This document shows positions 51,281 to 59,992 of a stretch of 64,000 bases of DNA, one piece after another. The notes beneath the pieces are model-generated. The model was not told the origin of the DNA and did no database searches. It saw nothing but the letters and a program-made list of their open reading frames with translations. The stretch covers positions 1 to 64,000 of the forward strand of contig CAYPZL010000007.1 of NCBI GenBank assembly GCA_964415045.1, read 5' to 3'. Within the stretch, counting starts at the first letter, position 1. Every line of letters begins with the position of its first letter. Source of the stretch: CAYPZL01 sp964415045 (lineage in GTDB: Bacteria; Planctomycetota; Phycisphaerae; Sedimentisphaerales; Anaerobacaceae). The position numbers and the translations under genes were made by a program.

Positions 51281-52324
51281 GTGAAAAACAGGATTGGCTT
51301 CATTGTGATAGCAGCCGTCGTCGGCTTCCTCCTGGTTCTGCTGTACGTTGATGCCGCGACGCGCGCTCCGGTCAAGGTTGACAGCGGGTACCGCGTGATC
51401 ATGGGGACGTTCTCGCGCGTGGTGGTCGTGGCCCGCAGCGAGAAGGCCGGCCGGGCCTGCATTGCCGCGGCGTTCAAGGTCCAGCGCCGCATCGAATCGC
51501 TGATGAGCTATCATCGCCCGGATTCCGAGTTGAACAGGGTCAACCGCCATGCGGCAGAAAGACCGGTCCCCGTCAACCCGCTGACGTTCGAGGTATTGCA
51601 GCAGGCGGTTTATTTCAGCGAGCTTTCCGGCGGGGCGTTTGATGTGACGGTAGGGCCCCTGGTCGATTTGTGGCGCGCCGCCGGCGACGCCAACGAGCCT
51701 CCGAGCGAGGCGGCCCTGACCGAGGCCCGCCTCAGGGTCGGCTACGAGAAGCTGATCCTCGAACCGAAGGAAATGACGGTCCAGTTCGCCACCGAAGGCA
51801 TGAGGATCGACCTCGGCGGGATCGCGAAAGGCTTCGCCATCGACAAGTCGGTCGAGGCAGTCCGGAAGGGCGGCGCCCTGGGCGGCATGGTCGATATCGG
51901 TGGCGACATCCGCTGCTTCGGCCGCCCGCCCGAAGGGCAGGAGCATTGGCGCATCGGTCTGCAGGACCCGACCGAGGCCACCGAAGACCTGATCACGGGC
52001 GAACCTCTGTTGATCCTGCAACTGTCGGACGCGGCTGTGACCACCAGCGGCGACTACCGCCGCTACACGACCGTCGCCGGCCGGAAGCAGAGCCACATCA
52101 TGGACGCCCAAACCGGCAGGGGAGCCAACCAGCTCGTCAGCGTCACGGTCATCGCTCCCAACGCCACCACGGCCGACGCCCTGGCCACCGCCGTCAGCGT
52201 CCTCGGCCCCCAAAAGGGGCTGGCCCTCATCGAAACACTCCCCGCTGTCGAAACCATTCTCCTGCCGGCGGGCGAAGACGCCGGTCCCATCCTCAGCCAG
52301 GGGGCCGCGGCCTACGTCAAATAG
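51281..52324 (+). CDS. apbE: FAD:protein FMN transferase (ApbE)
   Basis: 347 residues from GTG 51281 (GATGAGGAACAG upstream). An N-terminal hydrophobic helix (IGFIVIAAVVGFLLVLLYV) anchors it to the membrane with the catalytic part in the periplasm. Family motifs are IDLGGIAKGFAIDK, MVDIGGDIR, TTSGDYRRY, HIMDAQTG with the flavin-contacting histidine, and TTADALATAVSVLG with the metal aspartate. It attaches FMN to a threonine of target proteins such as Nqr/Rnf subunits or other exported flavoproteins. No target gene is in the window. It is divergent from the radical SAM gene. Confidence 0.94.
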   Translation: MKNRIGFIVIAAVVGFLLVLLYVDAATRAPVKVDSGYRVIMGTFSRVVVVARSEKAGRACIAAAFKVQRRIESLMSYHRPDSELNRVNRHAAERPVPVNPLTFEVLQQAVYFSELSGGAFDVTVGPLVDLWRAAGDANEPPSEAALTEARLRVGYEKLILEPKEMTVQFATEGMRIDLGGIAKGFAIDKSVEAVRKGGALGGMVDIGGDIRCFGRPPEGQEHWRIGLQDPTEATEDLITGEPLLILQLSDAAVTTSGDYRRYTTVAGRKQSHIMDAQTGRGANQLVSVTVIAPNATTADALATAVSVLGPQKGLALIETLPAVETILLPAGEDAGPILSQGAAAYVK

Positions 52325-52792
52325 CACCGCCGGAGCCGGCCGGTCCGCGCGGGAACGCCGCGACAGACGCTGGAGCCGCCGTTGCCAGCAACGGTCGGGC
52401 CCCATATAATGCGGTCACTTATGACCGTTTTCGTGCCGAATAGGGAAAGTCGGGGTAGTGGCAACTATGGGGGGGCCGGGTTTGCCATGTCCAACACGTA
52501 GCCGCTTTCGCCGGGATGGGCAGGCACGGGGGCCTGTCCCTGCGGGGATTCGGATGACACATCCATGCCAGGATGTTTTTACGCACATGAATCGAGCGGA
52601 CTTTCAGGTGATCCATCCGATGGGGCTTGTTCGGCATCAGGGCGTTTCGAGGCCGGCAGGCGGCGGATTCACCGGTTTTATCGAGGTCGCCGCCCGCGTC
52701 AAGCTGCGCTTCCACGAAGGACGTGTTATCGTCGGCAGCACTGTGCCTCTGGAGACAACCATCAGTGGTATCGCCGCCGGACATGACATCAA
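52325..52792. other. Intergenic region with an orphan promoter and no gene
   Basis: 468 bases between convergent apbE and the nitroreductase. No frame has a ribosome site and protein-like composition. It contains a strong promoter (52382-52410), a palindrome after it (52412-52427), and a weak hairpin plus T-run (52559-52580) that might bound a short RNA. Confidence 0.5.
52382..52427 (+). promoter_or_regulatory. Orphan promoter with operator-like palindrome
   Basis: TTGCCA (52382-52387), 17 base spacer, TATAAT (52405-52410). Directly after the -10 box, spanning the expected start point near 52417, is the palindrome CGGTCA-CTTA-TGACCG (52412-52427). No coding gene follows on this strand. Confidence 0.55.
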
Positions 52793-53362
52793 TCAGTCGA
52801 GAATCAACTCCTCGAGCGGTCGCTTGGGGACGTGGTGGACGCCATCCTCGTCGCGCCAATACTTGATGTTCCCTTGCGGCCCGGCCTCCTCGATCACGAC
52901 GGTTTCGCCCGCCTTGCCGAGGGCTACCACGAGTAGAATCTTGTACCGGTCCGGTACGTCCAGGGCGGCGCGAAGGGCTTTTCTGTCGATTGAGCCTATC
53001 ATGCAGCCGGCCAGGTTTTTCTCGACGGCTCCCAACAGAATACTCTGGCCCGCGATCCCGTGGTCGCAGCCGAATGCGTCGCCGATTTCGGTATCGCAGA
53101 GGATGACGATGTAGGCGGCGGGGCGCTCGCCCTCGGCGGGGCCCGGCCAATCCTTCAGATATCCCGCCCAGGCGAGGTGAGGGAAGATTCGCGCGTTCTT
53201 CTCGGGCGTGCAGGAGAGAATGTATTTGAGAGGCTGCAAATTCGCCGCCGAGGGCGACAGCCGCGCCAGGTCCACGAGATTCTCCAGCGTGCCACGCTCG
53301 ATGGTGAATTCCTCGTCGAACCGGCGACAGCTTCGGTTTCGCACGATCAGGTCGCGTATCAT
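52793..53362 (-). CDS. Nitroreductase family protein
   Basis: 189 residues, a compact member. FMN-binding features are RNRSCRRFDEE near the N-terminus, RLSPSAANLQPLKYIL, and GCDHGIAGQSILLGAVEKNLAGCMIG. Such enzymes reduce nitro compounds, quinones or other electron acceptors with NAD(P)H; the physiological substrate is unknown. It lies 38 bases downstream of the GH116 gene in the same direction and may be the last gene of that transcript, though a metabolic link is not evident. Confidence 0.88.
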   Translation of the reverse strand: MIRDLIVRNRSCRRFDEEFTIERGTLENLVDLARLSPSAANLQPLKYILSCTPEKNARIFPHLAWAGYLKDWPGPAEGERPAAYIVILCDTEIGDAFGCDHGIAGQSILLGAVEKNLAGCMIGSIDRKALRAALDVPDRYKILLVVALGKAGETVVIEEAGPQGNIKYWRDEDGVHHVPKRPLEELILD

Positions 53363-53400
53363 GGTCTGTCACTCCATTCGAAGAGCCGCATCCTCAGCGT

Positions 53401-56400
53401 CTATCTTTGCGTCCGCCGAATCTCCACCTCCAACTCCTGTCCCGCCGACAGGCGTATCTTGTCGGTCAGCGTGATTTCGATGCGTCCGTCCCGAAGGGCG
53501 GAGGTGCTTTCGATAGTATCGTCGCCGCAGCGAACGCTTGCGCTGGCGGATTTCCACCGTTTGGGGACGGAGAAAGCCAGCGTCTTTGCATTCAAGTGTC
53601 CCCAACGCAGCTCGATTCGCTCGCGTTGTGCATTTCTCGTTCGTTTCTGAATGAACGTGCCCCATCCTTCGGCGCCGGTGAAAGCGGCCTGGAAGTCCCT
53701 CGGCTGCATCCGTGGAGCGAAGCCGATGTGTCCTTTGGGGCCGTGATATTCAAATCCGGCCAGGGCGGTATAGACGCCCCAACTGGCCATGGCGCGGGCG
53801 TAGTGGTCGCCGCACTCGACTTCGTTGAACGGATTGTGGGCGGCCGGATGGTAACGCTGCTCGATCCCGTGGCAGATCGCCAGGCCCTCGTCGAGCATGC
53901 CTTCCCAGACCATGTGCCCGGCGACCTGATACTCGATTCCCGTCCAGATCTCGCTCTTGTAGCGTACTCCCTGGGCCATAAATTCGCTCTTGGGCCACGT
54001 GCAGGTGAAGAGTCCGGGCTCTCCCGGCAGGGCGAACCAGCGCTCGGGCTTATGCACGTCGTTGTAGGGACCGACGTCCGGCGTCCAGTTGTATTTCCAC
54101 ACCGAGCCGAGCGCCTCCAGCACGTTTTGCTGAGGGTAGATGTATCCCAAGCCGAGCTGGTGGGCCCAGCCCTGGCCGAAGAGCTGGTCGGAGAGGCATC
54201 CCTTGCCATACTGGAACCGGGGATGCTTCTCCAGATCGACGATCTGGATGAAATACTCGTCGTCCCACAACCGTTCCATGGAGAGCTTCCTGCCGCTTTC
54301 GAAGATCCGGCGACATCGTTGGGCGAATGGCTCGTCGCCCATTTCCCGGGCCATCACTTCGCCGGCGCGAAGGGCGGCCAGATACAACGAGCCGACGAAC
54401 GTGTTGGGACCTTCAAAGTTGATGTCGAACGTGTTGTGCTGGCTGGCTTCGATCAGGCCGTCCTCATTGCCGTCCTGCCCGATCGAGAACTCCAGGGTCT
54501 TCTTGATGCGGGGCCAGGTACGCCGCAGGAAGGAATCGTCCGGCGCGCACTGGTGCTCTCGGTAGGCCTTGAGGACGGTGCCGCATTGTCCGTCGGCGGC
54601 GTAGGCGTGGTTGCTGCGGAAGCCGACCAGGCCGCTGTCGGAGTGGAAGCCCTCGCCGAAATCCTGCATTTCGCGGGCGCTGCGTTCCAGCTCGGGGAAG
54701 AGCCGCCCCGGCGCGTGGGCGTAGTTCCATACGTGCGTGCAGGTCTCGGCGCAGCAGCCCACGCCTTCCCAGGCCCAGAACCGGCCGTTGCCCCACCACT
54801 GGCACGTCCCCGTGGCGAGATTGCACACCGTCGAGTGGAGCCGAAACAGCAGCCACCGGGGCAGCGTGCTGTCTTCGTAGAACGTGCGGTGCCATTTCTT
54901 CGTTTCGCCGGCGAGCCGGTCGTGGTTGTCCAGGACGTAGTGAGCGACCGCCGCTGCGTCGGCGAAGCGGTTGGCGTATTCGCGCCCCTGTTCGTGGTTC
55001 GGGAAGAACCATGAGAGGACGAAGACGAACGTGTGTTGGGCGTTCGGCTCGATCTCGACGGCCGGCGCCAGGACGACGCCCGCTTTCTCTCGGACCGCCG
55101 GGTAGACCGCGTCGGCCTCGGCGTGGAAGTCAATGTCACTCGGAGCAAAACGCGGCGGAACCAGACGCATGTCTTCAGCGACGTTGCCTTTGCGGGCCGA
55201 GGCCAGAACCATCGAGCCGTAATCGGGCAGCTCCTCCAGCGGCCCCGTCAAAGCGGAACGCGCGATGTCCGAAAGCTCGATCTGGTCGACGTTGATGTGC
55301 CCCCAGCCGCCGCTGGCTTTGTCCACGATCTGGATTCGGGCTTGCTTGCCCTCGAAGTCGCTCACGGACCAGAAATGCCACTCGAGCCTCTCGTTGTTCT
55401 TACCGACGGCGCTGCGTACGACTTTGCCATCGATGAGCAGGTTGATGCAGGTTTTCTCGACCTGGTTGCCGCCGCCGATGAGGAAGTTGATGTATTTGCG
55501 GTTTATTGGGAAGGCGGGAGAGGTAAGGATGCCGTGGGGGGCATCGCCGCCCAGGAAGGTGTTGACGAGCCCCCGGCCCTGGAAGCCGCTGACCTTCTGT
55601 TGAGTTGGCAGAGTTCCGCGGGCCGGACGCTGGCCGAAGGCTTCGCCGGTGACTTGCCATGGGCCGTAATCGTCGCCCTCGAAATCCATCAGGATGATCT
55701 TCTCGCGCGGTGCCGCGGTCTCTTTCGGCGGGGGGGCCTCCTCGGCGGTGTGCACGATGAGGGTTCGGCCGCGTTCGTCGAAGATGCGCGTCCTGCGATT
55801 GGCGTTGATCGCCCGCGCCGAATGGAAGCAGACGGCGTTCTCGAGCCAGCCTAACACGCTTGTCCTCACGGTTCTTTTCGAGGTGTTCTTCAAGGTCAGA
55901 TGAAACAATGTCGCCGGTAGCGCCGAGTCCTTGGCGTTCAGTGGAATGAAAGGCGAAAACGCCTCCATCTCGACGGCGACGGGAAAATCCTCCGCCTGGT
56001 AGCGAACCAGGCCGATGGGATATTCGCCGGCAAACTCGACGCCGCCGAAATCCTTGTCCAGGACCCTGATCAGGGGTTTTCTCCCGGATTCAACCGCCAC
56101 GGCGAATCCCGAATCGACCGGGGAATCGGGCCGGTAGGTTCGGTAGCAGTCGCGGCCGTACCCGGTGAAGACGTGCTTGTTGAAGATCTGCCAGAGTCCG
56201 AGCGTGCCGTCGCCGCGGAGGTACAACTGGCCCGCCGCGATGCCGCCGACGGGCATGCCGATCGTTTCCAGTTCCTCACCGGAGTAGACGGCGCGTTCGC
56301 CGCGCTCGCGGAGCTTCTGGAAATACTCTTTCGAGAGCCCTTTGTCGGCTGGCACAAGATGCTTCTCGTTTGCGAAGGCCCGGGCGCCGAAGACAAAGAC

Positions 56401-56439
56401 GCCGAACGCGACTATTCGAAGTATCGCCTGCTTTCTCAT
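53401..56439 (-). CDS. Exported GH116-family glycoside hydrolase with an embedded extra domain
   Basis: 1012 residues from ATG 56439 (AAGGGGA upstream); signal peptide AILRIVAFGVFVFGARAFA. The N-terminal GH116 beta-sandwich begins ETIGMPVGGIAAGQLYLRGDG. It is interrupted (about residues 245-395) by a jelly-roll-like insert with FEGDDYGPWQVTGEAFG and the INRKYINFLIGGG pattern known from other glycoside hydrolase accessory domains. The catalytic (alpha/alpha) barrel follows, with WAWEGVGCCAETCTHVWNY (candidate nucleophile Glu 565) and HNTFDINFEGPNTFVGSLYLAAL (candidate acid/base Asp 672) by analogy to characterised GH116 enzymes. These cleave beta-glucosides, beta-xylosides or glucosylceramide. 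It is probably periplasmic or extracellular, co-transcribed with the GH172 fusion upstream. Confidence 0.82.
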   Translation of the reverse strand: MRKQAILRIVAFGVFVFGARAFANEKHLVPADKGLSKEYFQKLRERGERAVYSGEELETIGMPVGGIAAGQLYLRGDGTLGLWQIFNKHVFTGYGRDCYRTYRPDSPVDSGFAVAVESGRKPLIRVLDKDFGGVEFAGEYPIGLVRYQAEDFPVAVEMEAFSPFIPLNAKDSALPATLFHLTLKNTSKRTVRTSVLGWLENAVCFHSARAINANRRTRIFDERGRTLIVHTAEEAPPPKETAAPREKIILMDFEGDDYGPWQVTGEAFGQRPARGTLPTQQKVSGFQGRGLVNTFLGGDAPHGILTSPAFPINRKYINFLIGGGNQVEKTCINLLIDGKVVRSAVGKNNERLEWHFWSVSDFEGKQARIQIVDKASGGWGHINVDQIELSDIARSALTGPLEELPDYGSMVLASARKGNVAEDMRLVPPRFAPSDIDFHAEADAVYPAVREKAGVVLAPAVEIEPNAQHTFVFVLSWFFPNHEQGREYANRFADAAAVAHYVLDNHDRLAGETKKWHRTFYEDSTLPRWLLFRLHSTVCNLATGTCQWWGNGRFWAWEGVGCCAETCTHVWNYAHAPGRLFPELERSAREMQDFGEGFHSDSGLVGFRSNHAYAADGQCGTVLKAYREHQCAPDDSFLRRTWPRIKKTLEFSIGQDGNEDGLIEASQHNTFDINFEGPNTFVGSLYLAALRAGEVMAREMGDEPFAQRCRRIFESGRKLSMERLWDDEYFIQIVDLEKHPRFQYGKGCLSDQLFGQGWAHQLGLGYIYPQQNVLEALGSVWKYNWTPDVGPYNDVHKPERWFALPGEPGLFTCTWPKSEFMAQGVRYKSEIWTGIEYQVAGHMVWEGMLDEGLAICHGIEQRYHPAAHNPFNEVECGDHYARAMASWGVYTALAGFEYHGPKGHIGFAPRMQPRDFQAAFTGAEGWGTFIQKRTRNAQRERIELRWGHLNAKTLAFSVPKRWKSASASVRCGDDTIESTSALRDGRIEITLTDKIRLSAGQELEVEIRRTQR

Positions 56440-56491
56440 CGTCTGATCCCCTTTCAACCGGCTTTCGTATGATCGGGATGATGGCATTTGC

Positions 56492-59400
56492 TCAATCAGT
56501 GCTTCCGGCTACGCCCAGCTTCAGGGCCAGCAGGGTGGGTTCGACGATGTGCAGGTTGTTCAGGAGCGGTTCTGTGTATTTGATGTCCCCATATTCGGCT
56601 TCTTCGAAGTGGTGCTGCTTTCCGACGTGGTTGTTCCAGTCCACGCCTTCGGTCAGGAAGCCCGTGTCGCGCTGGTGATGGCGGGCGGCGGCGCGGAGGA
56701 TGGTCAGGGCGTCGCGCTTGTATTGCTCGTTGCGCGCGTCCTGGTAGGCTTCGAGATAGGCCAGGGCCGCCTCGGCGTTCTCCCAGAGGTAGGAGGTGTC
56801 CCAGCTTTTCTCCATGTAGAGCAATCCCTTGGTCTGCACGCCGTTGCGGTCTTCGAGCATCTTGAATTCGTCCAGACCCGCTAAGCACGTGTCGAAGGCA
56901 AACCGGCGGATCGTCTCGTCGTCGAGGAGTCTGGCGGCCTGCCGGAGCGTGCGGAACGCCACGGAATAGGCGACGTTCTCGTGTTCGTCGTACGTGTCGT
57001 GGTTGATGCTCCCGAAGAAGCCGCCGGCGTCCATGAAGGTTCGGACCTTCTGCCTGATCTTGTCGGTGTAGTCGGCGATGCCGCGCTGCGTAAGAGCGGT
57101 GTTGAGCTGGATGATGAAGAGCCCGTCGCCGCTTTTTTCAAAGAGGATGTCACCGTCTCCGTATGCGTTCTGGGGGTAGTGCTGCCCGTTGGGCTTGCAG
57201 CGGCGCGGGTACCAGCCGTTGGGCGTTGACGCGACATTCTTGTCGATCCATTCTGCGGTTCTGGCGGCGACCTGCCGCATCTTCGTTTTACGCGGCTCCT
57301 CCAGAAGATCGCTGAAGATCAGAAGCTGATAGGCGATTTTGGCCATCGAGCCGGGGCAGAACCAGTTGTTCTTGTGCTGGTAGTTGAGGCAGAATTGATT
57401 GGTGGTGGTCTCGCGGTATCCGGTGATGAAACCGGTGTCGTAGTCGATGAAGCCGTTCTCGAGGACGTGGTCCAGCAGCCGCAGGGCTTTCTTTTGCAGG
57501 CCGGGATCGCGAATATGGCGTCCGAAGGCGTAGAGCTCATAGGCCCCGCCGACGGCGTTGGCCGCCCAGCCGGGGCCCTCCAGGTTGCCGAAATCGTGCC
57601 AGCCCATCACGTTGCCGTCCTTGTCCACGAAGCTGGATTTGCAGGCCAGGTTCCCCTTGTATTCCACGAGCGTCCGCTCGATCGTGAAGCGGACGGAATC
57701 CCTGGCCGAATCCAGGATGGTGTAGTCGGGGTCCTCCGGCAGGTAGAACCCCGACGCGACGTCTTCCAGCTTGAGATAGTCCAGGCCGAACATGTAGCTC
57801 TTGACGGCCTTGTCGTTGGCCCCGGTGATCTCGACGCGGAGCGTGTGATCGCCCTTGGAGAGCCGGTGGACGCCCATGTCGAGAACGCCGGTGGCGACGA
57901 CGCCGTTGTTGAACAGGTCGATGGGCTCGCCGAGCTTCTTGCCGTCGAGGTAGAGCTGCACGATGCCGTAGTCGATAGCCTTGGTGAGCTGCATCTTCAG
58001 GCGGTACGTGCTCGTTTTGGCTACGGGAACGACGAAGTCGAGCGTGTCACCCGGCTTGGCGTCGGTCCACCACAGGTGCGATTCGTTGCTCCAGTCGGTT
58101 CCGAAGCCGTACAGATCCTGCGGCCGGGCGTTGCCGCCGCTTTTACGGGCGATCTTGAGTTTTTCGCCTTCGAGGGCGCCCTTGACCTTGAAGATTTCGA
58201 TGGGGGCCCAGTAGCCCTTGCGCTGGCTGACGGGGACGGGCTCGTAGGGGTCGCTCTGGCCTGCCGCCTGATACCAGTAGGCGATGGAGGCGTAGAGTGT
58301 CGGCTTCTTGTTGGGATAGTATTTCTCGATGGCGGCCTCGAACGAGTCCTGGAAGGGGACGTTGTCGGTGATGTGCCAGCGGTTCACGGAGATATGCCCG
58401 CGATTGTTCATGCTGATCGTCTGGTTGTGGTAGCAGTTCTCAAAGAGCGTCGGATTGCACCAGGCGTAGCCGAAGTAGTCCTCCGAGCCGGTGCCGAAGG
58501 TGGAGGGGAACTTCTCGCCGTCGACGAAGAATTTCTCGTCGCCTTCACCCCACCAGCCGCCGCGCGGGTTCCACGCGTGCAGCATCACGCCGCAGAACCG
58601 GCCCCGGCCCTCGGTCTTGAGCATCGTCCAGTCGATGGCTCGACGTTCGGCGTCTTGCGGCAGAAACGCATCCCGATGCCACTTGGCATGGAACCGCCCG
58701 AGCGTCTCGATCGGTTTGGTCACCGGGGCGTGGCTGATGCGAAACTGGAGCGTGCGCTCCTTGTCACCGTCGTTGGTCAGTTTGATCTCGGCGCCGTTTT
58801 TGAAGGGCATATACCAGCGGCTGTAGAATCCTCGCTCGGTGATGCCGAGAGGCAGTGACGTGTACCGGTTGGCGCCCGGCGCCGTGCCAAAGAAGTCGCC
58901 CAGAGGAGTCCAAACGCTCGGATCGGTTTCGCCGTCCCAGTACATGTGCAGGGTCAGCTCCCGCAGGATGTCGCGGTCGTCCGGGGACTCGGGCAATTCC
59001 GTGCGGACCGAAAGGCTGGTTATGGCTCTGGTGCCGTCCAGTTGCAGCACGGTGACGGTCTCTCCGGGCTTGACCGTCACTGATGTCCTCTCCCTTTCTC
59101 GATCGCTGCGCCGGGACGGACGTCTACTTCGATCTCCGGACAGAAGCTGATCGGCACTGGCGAGTGCCTGCTTCGCCTCGGACGAGAGGTCGCGAGTGAA
59201 CGTGGGGAGCGTCGTGCCCTTGGGATAGGTCGTGTAGGTGAAGTGGTAGTAGGCGCCCCAGTCCTTGTCGGCGGTGATCTTGCAGGACTTCTGGAAGGGG
59301 ATGGGGACATAGTTGTTCTGGCCGCGGGCGGTTTCGTGGACGAGGGCAGGATACGTGAACGGCTCGTTCTTGCGGTCGAAATAGCCGATGAAGGGCAAAT

Positions 59401-59818
59401 CCACGGCCGGCTCTTCGGCGCCGTCGAGATAGATGCGCACGTGGCCTTGCTTGGGCAGCGCCGACCAGGTCCGCCAGATCACACCCGGCCCGTCGATCTC
59501 GGCGAAGACGAACTGGTCGCCTTCCTTGCGAATGAACCCGCCCCCGTCGCCGTTGGCGGCCCAATCGATGTACCGGTCGTTGGCCTTGTCGTACTTGCTG
59601 CGCCGATCCCAGCTCGACCATTGGGCGCATTTCTCGCCGGGCGCCGGCAGGGTCGCGAGATGCTCCAGGTCGGTCAGGCGATTGACCAGGTCGGTATAGG
59701 TCAGTTTCTCGGCTGCCGCGGCGCCGGCCTGATGGACCGCTGGCAGGAGCAATGCCAGGGTGCAGCCGATGAGAAAACAGATCGTTGGTCGCGTGGACCA
59801 GTGAGTGTTGTCCTTCAT
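56492..59818 (-). CDS. Exported GH172 (DUF2961) protein fused to an alpha-helical barrel domain
   Basis: 1108 residues with signal peptide ICFLIGCTLALLLPAVHQAGA. Residues about 40-570 form the DUF2961/GH172 domain: FAEIDGPGVIWRTWSALP, RGGWWGEGDEKFFVDG and FGTGSEDYFGYAW carry the conserved glutamates used in GH172 fructofuranosidases and arabinofuranosidases. A beta-rich module (about 590-690, YRLKMQLTKAIDYGIVQLYLDGK) comes next. Then a mostly helical domain (about 690-1100) resembles an (alpha/alpha) barrel of the glycoside hydrolase or epimerase type (WHDFGNLEGPGWAANAVGGAYELYAF, WYPRRCKPNG). Substrate inference: a furanoside such as fructan or arabinan. The ribosome site AAGGAGG is strong, and the GH116 gene follows after 52 bases. 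Confidence 0.82.
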   Translation of the reverse strand: MKDNTHWSTRPTICFLIGCTLALLLPAVHQAGAAAAEKLTYTDLVNRLTDLEHLATLPAPGEKCAQWSSWDRRSKYDKANDRYIDWAANGDGGGFIRKEGDQFVFAEIDGPGVIWRTWSALPKQGHVRIYLDGAEEPAVDLPFIGYFDRKNEPFTYPALVHETARGQNNYVPIPFQKSCKITADKDWGAYYHFTYTTYPKGTTLPTFTRDLSSEAKQALASADQLLSGDRSRRPSRRSDRERERTSVTVKPGETVTVLQLDGTRAITSLSVRTELPESPDDRDILRELTLHMYWDGETDPSVWTPLGDFFGTAPGANRYTSLPLGITERGFYSRWYMPFKNGAEIKLTNDGDKERTLQFRISHAPVTKPIETLGRFHAKWHRDAFLPQDAERRAIDWTMLKTEGRGRFCGVMLHAWNPRGGWWGEGDEKFFVDGEKFPSTFGTGSEDYFGYAWCNPTLFENCYHNQTISMNNRGHISVNRWHITDNVPFQDSFEAAIEKYYPNKKPTLYASIAYWYQAAGQSDPYEPVPVSQRKGYWAPIEIFKVKGALEGEKLKIARKSGGNARPQDLYGFGTDWSNESHLWWTDAKPGDTLDFVVPVAKTSTYRLKMQLTKAIDYGIVQLYLDGKKLGEPIDLFNNGVVATGVLDMGVHRLSKGDHTLRVEITGANDKAVKSYMFGLDYLKLEDVASGFYLPEDPDYTILDSARDSVRFTIERTLVEYKGNLACKSSFVDKDGNVMGWHDFGNLEGPGWAANAVGGAYELYAFGRHIRDPGLQKKALRLLDHVLENGFIDYDTGFITGYRETTTNQFCLNYQHKNNWFCPGSMAKIAYQLLIFSDLLEEPRKTKMRQVAARTAEWIDKNVASTPNGWYPRRCKPNGQHYPQNAYGDGDILFEKSGDGLFIIQLNTALTQRGIADYTDKIRQKVRTFMDAGGFFGSINHDTYDEHENVAYSVAFRTLRQAARLLDDETIRRFAFDTCLAGLDEFKMLEDRNGVQTKGLLYMEKSWDTSYLWENAEAALAYLEAYQDARNEQYKRDALTILRAAARHHQRDTGFLTEGVDWNNHVGKQHHFEEAEYGDIKYTEPLLNNLHIVEPTLLALKLGVAGSTD

Positions 59819-59992
59819 GCTGGGCCTCCTTCATTCTGCATGGACATTCACTATCAGGCAGACGGCACGGCAGCCGTGCTCCGCCAAGGCAGGTATTGTA
59901 ATGAGAAAGGCCCTCCCACGCCAGCGGCTTTGAGGCATTCAAAGCCAGCCGGCATGAAAGGGCCTGACTCGGTGGTACTGTAATGAGCTTTT

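Noticed and set aside
51209..52405. N-terminal extension of the radical SAM frame by about 400 codons
   Set aside because: The extension is antisense to apbE, has no family similarity and contains no ribosome site; the true start is at 51208.
57374..58858. 494-codon plus-strand frame inside the GH172 gene
   Set aside because: Antisense shadow without start signal or motif.
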